Shown: positions 17,918 through 25,703 of the stretch, in pieces
Layout: every line of letters starts with the position of its first letter
How positions within the stretch are numbered: position 1 is the first letter of the stretch
Assembly: GCA_902805885.1 (NCBI GenBank)
Contig: CADCUM010000034.1
Span: 1-45,538, forward strand
Length of the DNA stretch: 45,538 nucleotides
From: an uncultured Nocardioides sp.
GTDB lineage: Bacteria > Actinomycetota > Actinomycetes > Propionibacteriales > Nocardioidaceae
Direction: 5' to 3'
Made by a program: the position numbers and the translations under genes
The notes under the pieces: model-generated
What the model was told of the DNA's origin: nothing
The model's database searches: none
The model's input: the letters and a program-made list of their open reading frames with translations, nothing else

Positions 17918-17950
17918 GACTTGATCAAGTCGAGTAATTCACTGTAGTTT
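17918..17950 (+). promoter_or_regulatory. Promoter with overlapping palindromic operator, TauE/SafE gene
   Basis: A perfect 14-bp palindrome GACTTGATCAAGTC (17918-17931) contains a -35-like TTGATC (17921-17926). It is followed after 18 nt by TAGTTT (17945-17950) as -10. A dimeric repressor here would block the promoter. Rrf2-type sulfur regulators are a candidate class, by inference only. Confidence 0.55.
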
Positions 17951-17985
17951 TCTCCGCAGCACCCCACTTGCCCGGAGGAACACCC

Positions 17986-18900
17986 ATGCAGAAGCTCGTC
18001 ATGTTCGCCCTCGTCGGCGTCGCCGCCCAGCTCGTGGACGGCAGCCTCGGGATGGCCTACGGCGTCACCTCGACGACGCTCCTGCTGATGATCGGCACCA
18101 ACCCCGCGCTCGCGTCCGCGATGGTGCAGCTCGCCCAGCTCGGCACGACGGCCGCCTCCGGGATCTCCCACCACTCCTTCGGCAACGTCGACTGGCGGGT
18201 GGTCCGCAACATCGCGATCCCGGGTGCGATCGGGGCCTTCGTCGGTGCCACGCTGCTCGTCAACCTGCCGGTCGACACCGCCAAGGTCGTGATGGCGGTG
18301 CTGCTGTTCTGCCTCGGCTCCTACCTGCTCGTCCGCTTCACGGTGAAGGGGTTCGACAGCACCAGGCTCGGCACCCAGGTCAGTCGCCGGTTCCTCGTCC
18401 CCCTCGGCGGAGTCGCCGGCTTCGTCGACGCCACGGCCGGGGGCGGCTGGGGCCCGATCGGGACCCCCGCGCTCCTGGCGAACGGGCGGATGGAGCCGCG
18501 CAAGGTCATCGGCTCGGTCAGCACGTCGGAGTTCATCGTCACGCTCGCTGCGTCCATCGGCTTCCTCACCGCCCTCGGGTTCGCCGAGGTGCAGTGGCAG
18601 ATCGTGCTCGGCCTGCTCGTCGGCGGGGTGATCGTCGCGCCCTTCGCCGCCCTGCTGGTCAAGGTCGTCCCGGCGCGGATGCTCGGGTCGCTCGTCGGCG
18701 GCCTGATCCTCCTCACCAACACCCGCACGCTGATCAACGCCGACCTGGTCGCGGTCCCCGAGCCCGTCGCCGTCGTCACCTACGTCACCCTCGCGGCGAT
18801 CTGGGGCTTCGCGGTGAACCACTCGTGGCGTGCGCACAAGGCCGAGGTCGCCGCCGCGGCGGCCGCACCTGGTCCCCGCGCGGCTGATCTCTCTGTGTAA
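17986..18900 (+). CDS. TauE/SafE family sulfite/organosulfur exporter
   Basis: A 304-aa integral membrane protein with about eight transmembrane segments in two similar halves. The N-terminal block GVAAQLVDGSLGMAYGVTSTTLLL and the second-half block GGVAGFVDATAGGGWGPIGTPALL are the TauE/SafE signature. The family exports sulfite, sulfoacetate or related anions. The ATG at 17986 has GGAGGAACACCC in front; the TTG start 18 nt upstream precedes that site and is rejected. The promoter region carries a palindrome. The next gene starts 40 nt downstream from its own -10 box. Confidence 0.88.
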   Translation: MQKLVMFALVGVAAQLVDGSLGMAYGVTSTTLLLMIGTNPALASAMVQLAQLGTTAASGISHHSFGNVDWRVVRNIAIPGAIGAFVGATLLVNLPVDTAKVVMAVLLFCLGSYLLVRFTVKGFDSTRLGTQVSRRFLVPLGGVAGFVDATAGGGWGPIGTPALLANGRMEPRKVIGSVSTSEFIVTLAASIGFLTALGFAEVQWQIVLGLLVGGVIVAPFAALLVKVVPARMLGSLVGGLILLTNTRTLINADLVAVPEPVAVVTYVTLAAIWGFAVNHSWRAHKAEVAAAAAAPGPRAADLSV

Positions 18901-18928
18901 AACTCCACGCGACTTCCACAGCGACGCC

Positions 18929-18934
18929 TACCAT
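18929..18934 (+). promoter_or_regulatory. -10 box, leaderless start of the GGDEF/EAL gene
   Basis: TACCAT followed by exactly 6 nt and a GTG (18941). This decides the GTG over the ATG at 18986, which has no ribosome-binding site. Confidence 0.5.
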
Positions 18935-18940
18935 CGAGGA

Positions 18941-21178
18941 GTGCGACGCGCTGAGGGAACCTCCGCGTCGGGCGACCGTGCGACGATGCGCCGCCCGACC
19001 TGGGTCCTTGCCGCGCCCTTCTCCGTGGTGGCTCTCCTCGCGCTGGCCACGCTGCTCGCGCCGCCGTACCCCGACTCGTGGTGGGCCGCCGGGCTCGCCG
19101 TGGCCACCGGTGCCGCCGTCGGTGTCGCCGGGGTGCTCACGCTGGTCCACCGGGACAAGCCCTGGCTCAACACCCTGGCCGCCTACCTGATGTTCCCCTA
19201 CGCCGGCTTCCTGCACCACGCAGCCGGCGGCTCGTCCTCCGGCATGACCGTGCTGGTGCTGCTGCCGATCCTGTGGCTGGCGCTCACCGGCACCCGGCGC
19301 GAGCTGTGGATCGCCGGCGCGCTGGCCCTGGTCACGTTCGCCGTGCCGGTCCTGCTGATCGGACCGCCGACCTACAGCCTCGGCGACTGGCGCCGGGCCG
19401 TGGTGTGGGCCGCGGTCGCGCTGGTGATCGCCCCGGTCATCCAGCGCATCGTCTCCGACCTCGGACGGGAGACCGCGCGCACCCGCCTCGCCAACGCGCG
19501 GGTCGAGAAGCTCTTCGAGGACGCGCCCCACGGGGTGGCCCTGCTGGACCCCGAGGGCAGGATCGTCCGGGTCAACACGGCGATGGCCGTGATGGTCGGC
19601 ATGGAGCCCGAGGAGATGCGCGGGCACGGCTTCGAGGAGTACGAGTCCCCCGAGGAGGAGACGCTCCCGACCCACCTCGGACGCGTGCTCGACAACCGCG
19701 ACGAGGTGCTCCAGACCGCGTGCAACCTCCGCGACTCCGGCGGCAACGACGTCAACGTGGAGCTCAGCAGCACCGTCGTCAACGACCCGTCGATGGGCGA
19801 CATCGTCATGGTCAACGTGGTCGACATCTCCGACCGCCGCAGCTACCTCGACCGCCTCGCCCACCTCGCCGACCACGACGCGCTCACGGGGCTGGCCAAC
19901 CGCAAGCGCTTCGACCACGAGCTGCAGCGCCACCTCGAGCGCTGCCGCCGCTACGGCCCGGTGGGTGCCCTGCTCCTGCTCGACCTCGACAACTTCAAGC
20001 AGGTCAACGACACGCTGGGCCACCACCACGGCGACCAGCTGCTGATCACGGTGTCCGGCCTGCTGCGCCGCGCGATCCGCAGCACCGACATCGTCGCCCG
20101 GCTCGGCGGCGACGAGTTCGCCATCCTGCTCACCGACGGCGGCGAGGAGGAGGCCCGTCGGGTCGCCGACCTCGTCGTCGACCGGGTCCGCGACCACGCC
20201 GCCACGCTCGACGGCGTACGCCGCCGGGTCACGGCCAGCGTCGGCGCCGTGACGTTCAAGGCCGCCGCCGAGCACTCCGCCGACGTCCTGGCGCTGGCGG
20301 ACATGACGATGTACGACGCCAAGGAGGCCGGCCGCAACCAGGCGGCGGTCCTGCCCGAGGGCGACGCCCGCGGCCCGCGCAGCTCCGCGCGACTGCTCTG
20401 GCAGAGCCGCATCGAGGAGGCGCTGGAGACCGACCGCTTCGAGCTGCACCTCCAGCCGATCATGGACCTCAGCGACGACCGCATCGGTGCGGCCGAGGTG
20501 CTCCTGCGGCTGCGGGAGCAGGACGAGCTCGTGCCGCCGGCCCGCTTCATCTACATCGCCGAGCGCACCGGCCTGATGCCGCAGGTGGACGCCTGGGTGA
20601 TCGCCCACAGCGTCGAGATGCTGGCCCGGATCCGCCGGCTCGACCCGGACTTCCGGCTCGAGGTCAACCTGTCGGGCCACTCCATCGGCCACCCGGAGAT
20701 CGAGTCCACGATCGTCGAGTCCCTCCGGCGCCACGACGTCCCCCCGAGCTCGCTCATCCTCGAGATCACCGAGACGGCTGCGGTGGCCGACGTCGGCCTG
20801 GCGCGCGCCTTCGCCGAGCGGATGACCGACCTGGGCTGCCGGTTCGCCCTCGACGACTTCGGGGCCGGGTTCGGCTCGTTCTACTACCTCAAGCACCTGC
20901 TGTTCGACTTCGTGAAGATCGACGGCGAGTTCGTGGCCCACTCCAACCTCTCGGCGATCGACCGGACGATCATGCGGTCGATCGTGGGCATCGCCCGCGA
21001 CCTCGGCAAGCAGACCGTGGCGGAGTTCGTCTCCGACCCCGAGGTGCTCGAGGTGGTCCGGGCGGAGGGTGTCGACCAGGCCCAGGGCTTCCACATCGGC
21101 CGCCCGGTGCCCTACGACGAGTTCGTGGAGGCGTTCCTCCCGCACGCACCCGTCGCCGCGTCCGACACCGTCGCCTGA
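18941..21178 (+). CDS. Membrane-bound PAS-GGDEF-EAL cyclic-di-GMP enzyme
   Basis: A 745-aa protein with both synthesis and breakdown domains for cyclic di-GMP. Residues about 16-155 hold roughly six transmembrane helices, a likely sensory membrane domain. A PAS domain covers about 187-305 (LFEDAPHGVALLDPEGRIVR). The diguanylate cyclase domain has an intact GGDEF (389-393) and an RSTD inhibitory I-site exactly five residues before it. The phosphodiesterase domain has EVL in place of EAL (Glu519 retained), LEITET, DDFGAGFGS (Asp638-Asp639), KIDGEF and QGFHIGRP. Both activities are therefore plausible, with product feedback on the cyclase. It is transcribed with, but probably separately from, the TauE gene. 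Confidence 0.92.
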   Translation: MRRAEGTSASGDRATMRRPTWVLAAPFSVVALLALATLLAPPYPDSWWAAGLAVATGAAVGVAGVLTLVHRDKPWLNTLAAYLMFPYAGFLHHAAGGSSSGMTVLVLLPILWLALTGTRRELWIAGALALVTFAVPVLLIGPPTYSLGDWRRAVVWAAVALVIAPVIQRIVSDLGRETARTRLANARVEKLFEDAPHGVALLDPEGRIVRVNTAMAVMVGMEPEEMRGHGFEEYESPEEETLPTHLGRVLDNRDEVLQTACNLRDSGGNDVNVELSSTVVNDPSMGDIVMVNVVDISDRRSYLDRLAHLADHDALTGLANRKRFDHELQRHLERCRRYGPVGALLLLDLDNFKQVNDTLGHHHGDQLLITVSGLLRRAIRSTDIVARLGGDEFAILLTDGGEEEARRVADLVVDRVRDHAATLDGVRRRVTASVGAVTFKAAAEHSADVLALADMTMYDAKEAGRNQAAVLPEGDARGPRSSARLLWQSRIEEALETDRFELHLQPIMDLSDDRIGAAEVLLRLREQDELVPPARFIYIAERTGLMPQVDAWVIAHSVEMLARIRRLDPDFRLEVNLSGHSIGHPEIESTIVESLRRHDVPPSSLILEITETAAVADVGLARAFAERMTDLGCRFALDDFGAGFGSFYYLKHLLFDFVKIDGEFVAHSNLSAIDRTIMRSIVGIARDLGKQTVAEFVSDPEVLEVVRAEGVDQAQGFHIGRPVPYDEFVEAFLPHAPVAASDTVA

Positions 21179-21235
21179 CCCCACCGGGCGCCGTCCCGTA
21201 CGCCCTCCTGACCTGGCTTCCCACCCCTGGGTAGG

Positions 21236-21249
21236 GGGTCCCGAGACCC
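21236..21249 (+). promoter_or_regulatory. Inverted repeat between the GGDEF/EAL gene and pckG
   Basis: GGGTC CCGA GACCC, a 5-bp stem with tetraloop, inside a wider ACCTGG...CCCAGGT arrangement (21211-21253). It lies before the AT-richer stretch CTTGATCGATCCAATATGAG that probably holds the pckG promoter. It could be a terminator or a pckG operator. Confidence 0.35.
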
Positions 21250-21364
21250 AGGTCACACGGCTTGATCGATCCAATATGAGCGTGCAACGGCGCGCACTAC
21301 CGTCCCGAGGAAGTCGCCGACAACAGGCCGCGCGAACCGCGACGAAGGCTGAAGGGCTCCCGGG

Positions 21365-23218
21365 ATGACCGCTACGACCGACATCGAGACGACCGCTGCG
21401 AACGGCGGCACGACCCCGACCACGCACGAGGGCATCCTCGCCTGGGTGAACGAGGTCGCGGAGCTGACCCAGCCGGACGCGATCCACTGGTGCACCGGCT
21501 CCGACGAGGAGTGGGACCAGCTGACCCGCGCCCTGGAGCGGACCGGCACCTTCACCCGGCTCAACCCCGAGATCAAGCCCAACAGCTTCCACGCCGCGTC
21601 CGACCCGACCGACGTCGCCCGGGTCGAGGACCGCACCTACATCTGCTCGCGCGAGGAGCGCGACGCGGGGCCCACCAACAACTGGATGGACCCCGACGAG
21701 ATGAAGGAGCTCATGCGGGGGCTCTACCGCGGGTGCATGCGCGGCCGCACCATGTACGTCATCCCGTTCGTGATGGGCCACCTCGAGGCCGAGCGGCCGA
21801 TGTTCGGCGTCGAGATCACCGACTCCGCCTACGTCACCGTGTCGATGCGCGTGATGGCCCGCATGGGCACCCAGGTGCTGCGCCGCATCGAGGAGCTCAG
21901 CGACGCCGGCCAGGACGTCCAGTGGGTGCCGGCCCTGCACTCCGTCGGGATGCCCCTGGAGGCCGGGCAGGACGACGTCGCGTGGCCCTGCAACGACACC
22001 AAGTACATCGTCCAGTTCCCCGAGGAGCGGATGATCTGGAGCTTCGGCTCCGGCTACGGCGGCAACGCCCTGCTGGGCAAGAAGTGCTACGCCCTGCGCA
22101 TCGCCTCGGTCATGGCCCGCGACGAGGGCTGGCTCGCCGAGCACATGCTGATCCTCAAGCTCACCAGCCCCCAGGGCGTCACGAAGTACGTCGCCGCGGC
22201 CTTCCCCAGCGCCTGCGGCAAGACCAACCTCGCCATGCTGAAGCCCACGATCCCCGGCTGGAAGGTCGAGGCGATCGGCGACGACATCGCGTGGATGCGG
22301 GTCGGCGAGGACGGCCGGCTGTGGGCCGTCAACCCCGAGTACGGCTTCTTCGGCGTGGCCCCCGGCACCAACGAGCACACCAACCCCTACGCGATGGAGA
22401 CCATCAACCAGGGCAACTCGGTCTTCACCAACGTCGCGCTGACCCCCGAGGGCGACGTGTGGTGGGAGGGCCTGGAGAACACCCCGGCCCGTGCGACGTC
22501 GTGGAAGGGCGAGCCGTGGACCCCTGACTCCGACGAGCTCTCCAGCCACGCCAACAGCCGCTACTGCACGCCGATCAAGCAGTGCTCGATCCTGGCGCCG
22601 GAGTACGACGACCCGCGGGGCGTGCCGATCGACGCGATCCTGTTCGGTGGCCGTCGCAAGACCACCATCCCGCTCGTGACCGAGGCCCGCGACTGGAACC
22701 ACGGCACGTTCATGGGGGCCACGCTCAGCTCGGAGACGACCGCCGCTGCGGTCGGCGCGGTCGGCGTGGTGCGTCGCGACCCGATGGCGATGCTGCCGTT
22801 CATCGGCTACAACGCCGGCGACTACTTCGGCCACTGGGTCGACATGGGCAAGGAGCACGACGCCACCAAGCTGCCCAAGGTCTTCTACGTCAACTGGTTC
22901 CGCCGCGACGACGAGGGCGGGTTCCTGTGGCCCGGCTTCGGCGAGAACAGCCGCGTCCTGAAGTGGGTCATCGAGCGGATCGACGGTCAGGCGGCCGCCG
23001 TGGAGACCCCGATCGGTCACGTCCCGGCACCCGGGTCCCTCGACGTCGAGGGCCTCGACCTGAGCGAGACCGACCTCGCGCAGGCGCTCGCCGTCGACGC
23101 CGAGGAGTGGAAGGCCGAGCTCCCGCAGATCGAGGAGTGGTTCCGCAAGTTCGGCGACGACCTGCCTGACGTGCTCTGGGCGGAGCTGGACACGCTGCGG
23201 GCGCGCCTCGGGGCCTGA
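21365..23218 (+). CDS. pckG: Phosphoenolpyruvate carboxykinase (GTP)
   Basis: A 617-aa canonical GTP-dependent PEP carboxykinase, which converts oxaloacetate and GTP to PEP, GDP and CO2 for gluconeogenesis or anaplerosis. All active-site blocks are present. These are the substrate Arg in [24 protein letters not shown] (Lys239, Lys240), the metal His in LAEHML (His260), the P-loop FPSACGKTN with Cys284, [20 protein letters not shown] and NWFRRD...[11 protein letters not shown]. Start ATG 21365 has GAAGGG 8 nt upstream. Length is as usual for the family (about 600-620 aa). It provides the reference for the divergent paralogue 3.5 kb upstream. Confidence 0.97.
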   Translation: MTATTDIETTAANGGTTPTTHEGILAWVNEVAELTQPDAIHWCTGSDEEWDQLTRALERTGTFTRLNPEIKPNSFHAASDPTDVARVEDRTYICSREERDAGPTNNWMDPDEMKELMRGLYRGCMRGRTMYVIPFVMGHLEAERPMFGVEITDSAYVTVSMRVMARMGTQVLRRIEELSDAGQDVQWVPALHSVGMPLEAGQDDVAWPCNDTKYIVQFPEERMIWSFGSGYGGNALLGKKCYALRIASVMARDEGWLAEHMLILKLTSPQGVTKYVAAAFPSACGKTNLAMLKPTIPGWKVEAIGDDIAWMRVGEDGRLWAVNPEYGFFGVAPGTNEHTNPYAMETINQGNSVFTNVALTPEGDVWWEGLENTPARATSWKGEPWTPDSDELSSHANSRYCTPIKQCSILAPEYDDPRGVPIDAILFGGRRKTTIPLVTEARDWNHGTFMGATLSSETTAAAVGAVGVVRRDPMAMLPFIGYNAGDYFGHWVDMGKEHDATKLPKVFYVNWFRRDDEGGFLWPGFGENSRVLKWVIERIDGQAAAVETPIGHVPAPGSLDVEGLDLSETDLAQALAVDAEEWKAELPQIEEWFRKFGDDLPDVLWAELDTLRARLGA

Positions 23219-23234
23219 TCCCACGCGAGACGAT

Positions 23235-23256
23235 CGGCCGGTCCTCGGCCCGGCCG
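23235..23256 (+). terminator. Hairpin after pckG
   Basis: CGGCCGG (23235-23241) and CCGGCCG (23250-23256) form a 7-bp stem with an 8-nt loop, 16 nt past the pckG stop. Confidence 0.5.
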
Positions 23257-23259
23257 TGT

Positions 23260-23275
23260 GTCAGTATCTGCTGAC
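23260..23275 (+). promoter_or_regulatory. Inverted repeat in the regulator gene promoter
   Basis: GTCAG-N6-CTGAC with the AT-richer TATCT at its centre, 26 nt before the regulator ATG. It could be an autoregulatory operator. Confidence 0.4.
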
Positions 23276-23301
23276 TCCAGGCCGACGTGGGAGGTGTGCT
23301 G

Positions 23302-24327
23302 ATGCCCTTCGGGCCACACGAGCGCGCTCTCTTCGAGACGGAGGCGGCTGAGCTCTACGAGGAGATCGTGGCTGCCGGCGGCCTCGGTGTCGACGACCCC
23401 CGGATCGTCCGCGGCGGCAACCGGCAACGGGCGTTCGGTCTGCTGCGCGAGCTGGGCCTGCTCACCCAGTCCGACGACGGCGGGACGTGGCGCGCGGTCG
23501 ACCCGGCCACCGTGCAGTCCCAGGTCGTCGGACCGCTGGGGCAGCAGGGGGCGGAGCTGCTCTCCGAGTCCGCGCAGTGGGCCAAGGCCTTCGGGTCACT
23601 GAGCCAGGCCTGGCGGCGCTCGCCGAGCGCGGGCGGCGGGTCGGTGACCGAGCTCCGCGGCATCGCGACGATCAACTCCTTCCTCTCCGCGCTCGTCGCC
23701 GAGGCCGAGGCCGAGCTGATGACGGCCCAGCCGCAGTTCGAGAGGGCGGTCAAGGAGCTCAAGGACGTCGGGGCGGGTGAGATCGCCCTGCTGCAACGCG
23801 GGGTGAGCATCCGCACGCTCTACCAGCACGCCGCACGTCGCAGTGCCGACACCCGCCGCTACGTCGCCGCCGTCAGCGCGGCCGGAGCCGAGGTGCGCAC
23901 GCTCGACGAGTTCTTCAACCGCCTGATCGTCGTGGACCGCCGGACCGCGGTCATCCCCAGTCACGAGGGCCACGGCGCGGCGGTGGTGATCCGCGAGCCG
24001 TCGATGGTGGCGTACCTCGTCGACATGTTCGAGCGCCACTGGGAACGCTCCCGCCCCTTCGCCAGCAGCGAGACCTCACTGCTCCGCGACATCGCGGCCG
24101 AGCAGCGGGCGATGACGATCCGGATGCTGCTCGAGGGGCGGGCGGACCCCGCCGGCGCCAAGCGCCTCGGGGTGAGCCCGCGGACGTACGCCGCCTACGT
24201 CGCCGAGCTCAAGACCGAGTTCGAGGTGGAGACGCGCTTCCAGCTCGGGTATGCGATGGGCAAGCTCGGCATCTCCGGTCGGGAGACCGACGAGCAGCTC
24301 GCGAGCGGACCAGAACGAGGGCAGTGA
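23302..24327 (+). CDS. LuxR/TrmB-like transcriptional regulator with PLD-like sensor domain
   Basis: A 341-aa regulator. The N-terminal 65 residues look like a TrmB-type winged helix (AAELYEEIVAAGGL, RAFGLLRELGLL). A helical linker (about 65-165) follows. A sensor segment (IRTLYQHAARRSADTRRYV, then AGAEVRTLDEFFNRLIVVDRR, then AAVVIREPSMVAYLVDMFERHWERS) resembles the phospholipase-D-like ligand domain of actinobacterial LuxR/TrmB regulators. The C-terminal helix-turn-helix (AGAKRLGVSPRTYAAYVAELKT) is LuxR-type. GGGAGG lies 7 nt before the ATG at 23302. Its stop codon lies inside a bidirectional terminator that separates it from the convergent small secreted peptide gene. Confidence 0.8.
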   Translation: MPFGPHERALFETEAAELYEEIVAAGGLGVDDPRIVRGGNRQRAFGLLRELGLLTQSDDGGTWRAVDPATVQSQVVGPLGQQGAELLSESAQWAKAFGSLSQAWRRSPSAGGGSVTELRGIATINSFLSALVAEAEAELMTAQPQFERAVKELKDVGAGEIALLQRGVSIRTLYQHAARRSADTRRYVAAVSAAGAEVRTLDEFFNRLIVVDRRTAVIPSHEGHGAAVVIREPSMVAYLVDMFERHWERSRPFASSETSLLRDIAAEQRAMTIRMLLEGRADPAGAKRLGVSPRTYAAYVAELKTEFEVETRFQLGYAMGKLGISGRETDEQLASGPERGQ

Positions 24328-24347
24328 CCTCGTGGTCACTGCCCTCG
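24316..24347. terminator. Bidirectional terminator between regulator and peptide genes
   Basis: A perfect 14-bp stem, CGAGGGCAGTGACC (24316-24329) with its complement (24334-24347), and a TCGT tetraloop. It overlaps the regulator stop codon and serves both convergent units. Confidence 0.8.
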
Positions 24348-24451
24348 GTGGGGAGACGGGCCTGGGGGGAGGCCTGCGACCTCTGGGCTCGTGGGGGGGC
24401 CCGGGTCCTGCGTCTCGGCTCTGGTGGTGGCGGGGTTGCTCAGCCGTCGAC

Positions 24452-24583
24452 TCAGCGGTTGACGACGCGGGGCTTGCCTCCCCAGGAGTAGTCGGCGGCG
24501 GCCGGGCTGGACGAGATGGCGACGAAGCCGAGGCTCATGACGGCGGCGAGGGTCGCGGCGGCCAGACGACGTGCAGGGGACAT
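24452..24583 (-). CDS. 43-aa secreted pre-peptide next to a LuxR/TrmB-like regulator
   Basis: A small gene with a textbook signal peptide: positively charged start MSPARR, hydrophobic core LAAATLAAVMSLGFVAI, and a cleavage site after SPAAA. Cleavage there would leave the 13-residue peptide DYSWGGKPRVVNR, which has no cysteine. The ATG at 24583 has AAGGTG 6 nt upstream, a strong ribosome-binding site, which supports real translation. It faces a LuxR-type regulator gene across a shared terminator, and its upstream region has two palindromes. Together these suggest an exported signal peptide or a tiny effector; this is inference. I do not recognise a named family. Confidence 0.72.
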   Translation of the reverse strand: MSPARRLAAATLAAVMSLGFVAISSSPAAADYSWGGKPRVVNR

Positions 24584-24669
24584 GACGTTCACCTTTGCAG
24601 GGGGTTGTGCCGAGAGGGAGGGCTGACCGCGTCATCATCGCCCAGCGGACGGGTCGCCGTCATCAGCGT

Positions 24670-24703
24670 CACACTGCAGGTGTGTGCATTGCATGTTCAT
24701 GCA
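24670..24703 (-). promoter_or_regulatory. Paired palindromes upstream of the small secreted peptide gene
   Basis: CACACTGCAGGTGTG (24670-24684) and TGCATGTTCATGCA (24690-24703) lie 5 nt apart, 87-120 nt upstream of the peptide start. The stretch is clearly AT-richer than its surroundings. They are likely binding sites for a dimeric activator or repressor, plausibly the adjacent LuxR-type regulator. Confidence 0.55.
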
Positions 24704-24728
24704 GAACGGGCGCACGGTGCGCGCCGGT

Positions 24729-24757
24729 GGTCGGCCCCCTCGCGGAGGGGGCCGACC
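24729..24757 (-). terminator. Terminator of tRNA-Ser(GCT)
   Basis: A perfect 12-bp stem GGTCGGCCCCCT / AGGGGGCCGACC with a 5-nt loop, directly after the tRNA CCA end on the minus strand. Confidence 0.7.
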
Positions 24758-24759
24758 CG

Positions 24760-24851
24760 TGGCGGAGGCGGGGGGATTTGAACCCCCGACAGGGATTAAC
24801 CTGAACCCGCTTAGCAGGCGGGCGCCATAAACCGGACTAGGCGACGCCTCC
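24760..24851 (-). tRNA. tRNA-Ser (anticodon GCT)
   Basis: A class II tRNA of 92 nt with a long variable arm and CCA encoded. Acceptor GGAGGCG/CGCCTCC, anticodon loop CTGCTAA (GCU), T arm GGGGGTTCAAATCCCCC. Reads AGC/AGU. Confidence 0.95.
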
Positions 24852-24948
24852 CTGCCCGGCGCACGGCCGAGCAGCCGACAGGCTACAAGGCCATCGCCTG
24901 CGATGCCGAATCAGGTCCCGGCACGGGCGTGCCGAGGGTGTGGCGACG

Positions 24949-25398
24949 TCAGATGCGACGCATGCCGTGGCCCCGCTGCAGGTGCTCCTGGAGGTCGCGG
25001 ACGAAGGCCTCGCGGTCGACTGCGAGAACCTGCACGGGGATGGTCGTCGTACGACCGTCGCGCAGCCGCAGCACCACGACGGGCGCCCCGGCGACCGAGG
25101 AGGTCACCGCGTCCTCCACGTCCTTCCAGCGCGCGGCCGTGACGCCGGCGCCGCGCACCCACTGGACGCGGTAGCCCTCCTCGGTGACGCGCACGACCCA
25201 TCCGCGGCGCTGGTGCAGCACGGCCGCTGTCACGAACGCGGCGAGCCCGAGCACGACCGGGACCAGCAGCACCGCGGTGTGCAGGTCGAGGACCGCGACG
25301 AGGGCGGTCGCCAGCAGCACGAGGAGCGCGACGCCGACCAGCACAGCGCCCAGCAGGCGGGCTGCGACGGCGGGGTTGAGGCGGTACTCGGTCGGCAC
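24949..25398 (-). CDS. PH-domain-containing membrane protein
   Basis: A 149-aa protein. Two adjacent hydrophobic segments (about residues 13-35 and 38-60) are followed by a small beta-rich domain. That domain has GWVVRVTEEGYRVQWVRGAGVTAARWKDVEDA and VVLRLRDGRTTTIPVQ, the pattern of bacterial PH domains in two-TM actinobacterial proteins. The domain ends with a helix (REAFVRDLQEHLQRG). The start is a GTG (VPTEYRLNP). It stands alone between two tRNA-Ser genes. Function unknown. Confidence 0.75.
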   Translation of the reverse strand: MPTEYRLNPAVAARLLGAVLVGVALLVLLATALVAVLDLHTAVLLVPVVLGLAAFVTAAVLHQRRGWVVRVTEEGYRVQWVRGAGVTAARWKDVEDAVTSSVAGAPVVVLRLRDGRTTTIPVQVLAVDREAFVRDLQEHLQRGHGMRRI

Positions 25399-25553
25399 CC
25401 GCCGATTTCACCACGACGCCGGTCACCGCTCGCGGCCGCCCTCGTGCTGCCCCGAGTGCTCCGTCCCGCGGTGACGGGCCACCGGCCCGGTGTGTGGACC
25501 GCCTACACTCGGGCGCTGGCGACGTCGTACGACCTGCTCGGCGACGGCGCCTC

Positions 25554-25641
25554 GGAGGGGTGCCGGAGTGGCCTATCGGAACCGCCTTGAAAGCGGTCGT
25601 AGGGAGACCTACCGCGGGTTCGAATCCCGCCCCCTCTGCCA
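25554..25641 (+). tRNA. tRNA-Ser (anticodon TGA)
   Basis: An 88-nt class II tRNA with encoded CCA. The anticodon stem CCGCC/GGCGG-like region encloses CTTGAAA (UGA), followed by a long variable arm and T arm GCGGGTTCGAATCCCGC. A TACACT box at 25504-25509 is a plausible -10. Reads UCA and other UCN codons. Confidence 0.93.
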
Positions 25642-25703
25642 GGGCTCACGGGATGCCGGACCTCGTCCGGCTCGCCGCCTTCGGCCCCCCCGTCCGCGGA
25701 GGG

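Noticed and set aside
18785..23224. Very long minus-strand open frame (about 1479 codons)
   Set aside because: It is antisense to the TauE, GGDEF/EAL and pckG genes, all with clear family motifs. High GC content leaves long stop-free shadow frames; its translation is rich in Gly/Arg/His/Val with no recognisable domain.
25656..25670. Hairpin CCGGAC-CTC-GTCCGG after tRNA-Ser(TGA)
   Set aside because: Only a 6-bp stem in a GC-rich context; could be the tRNA terminator but not strong enough to list.
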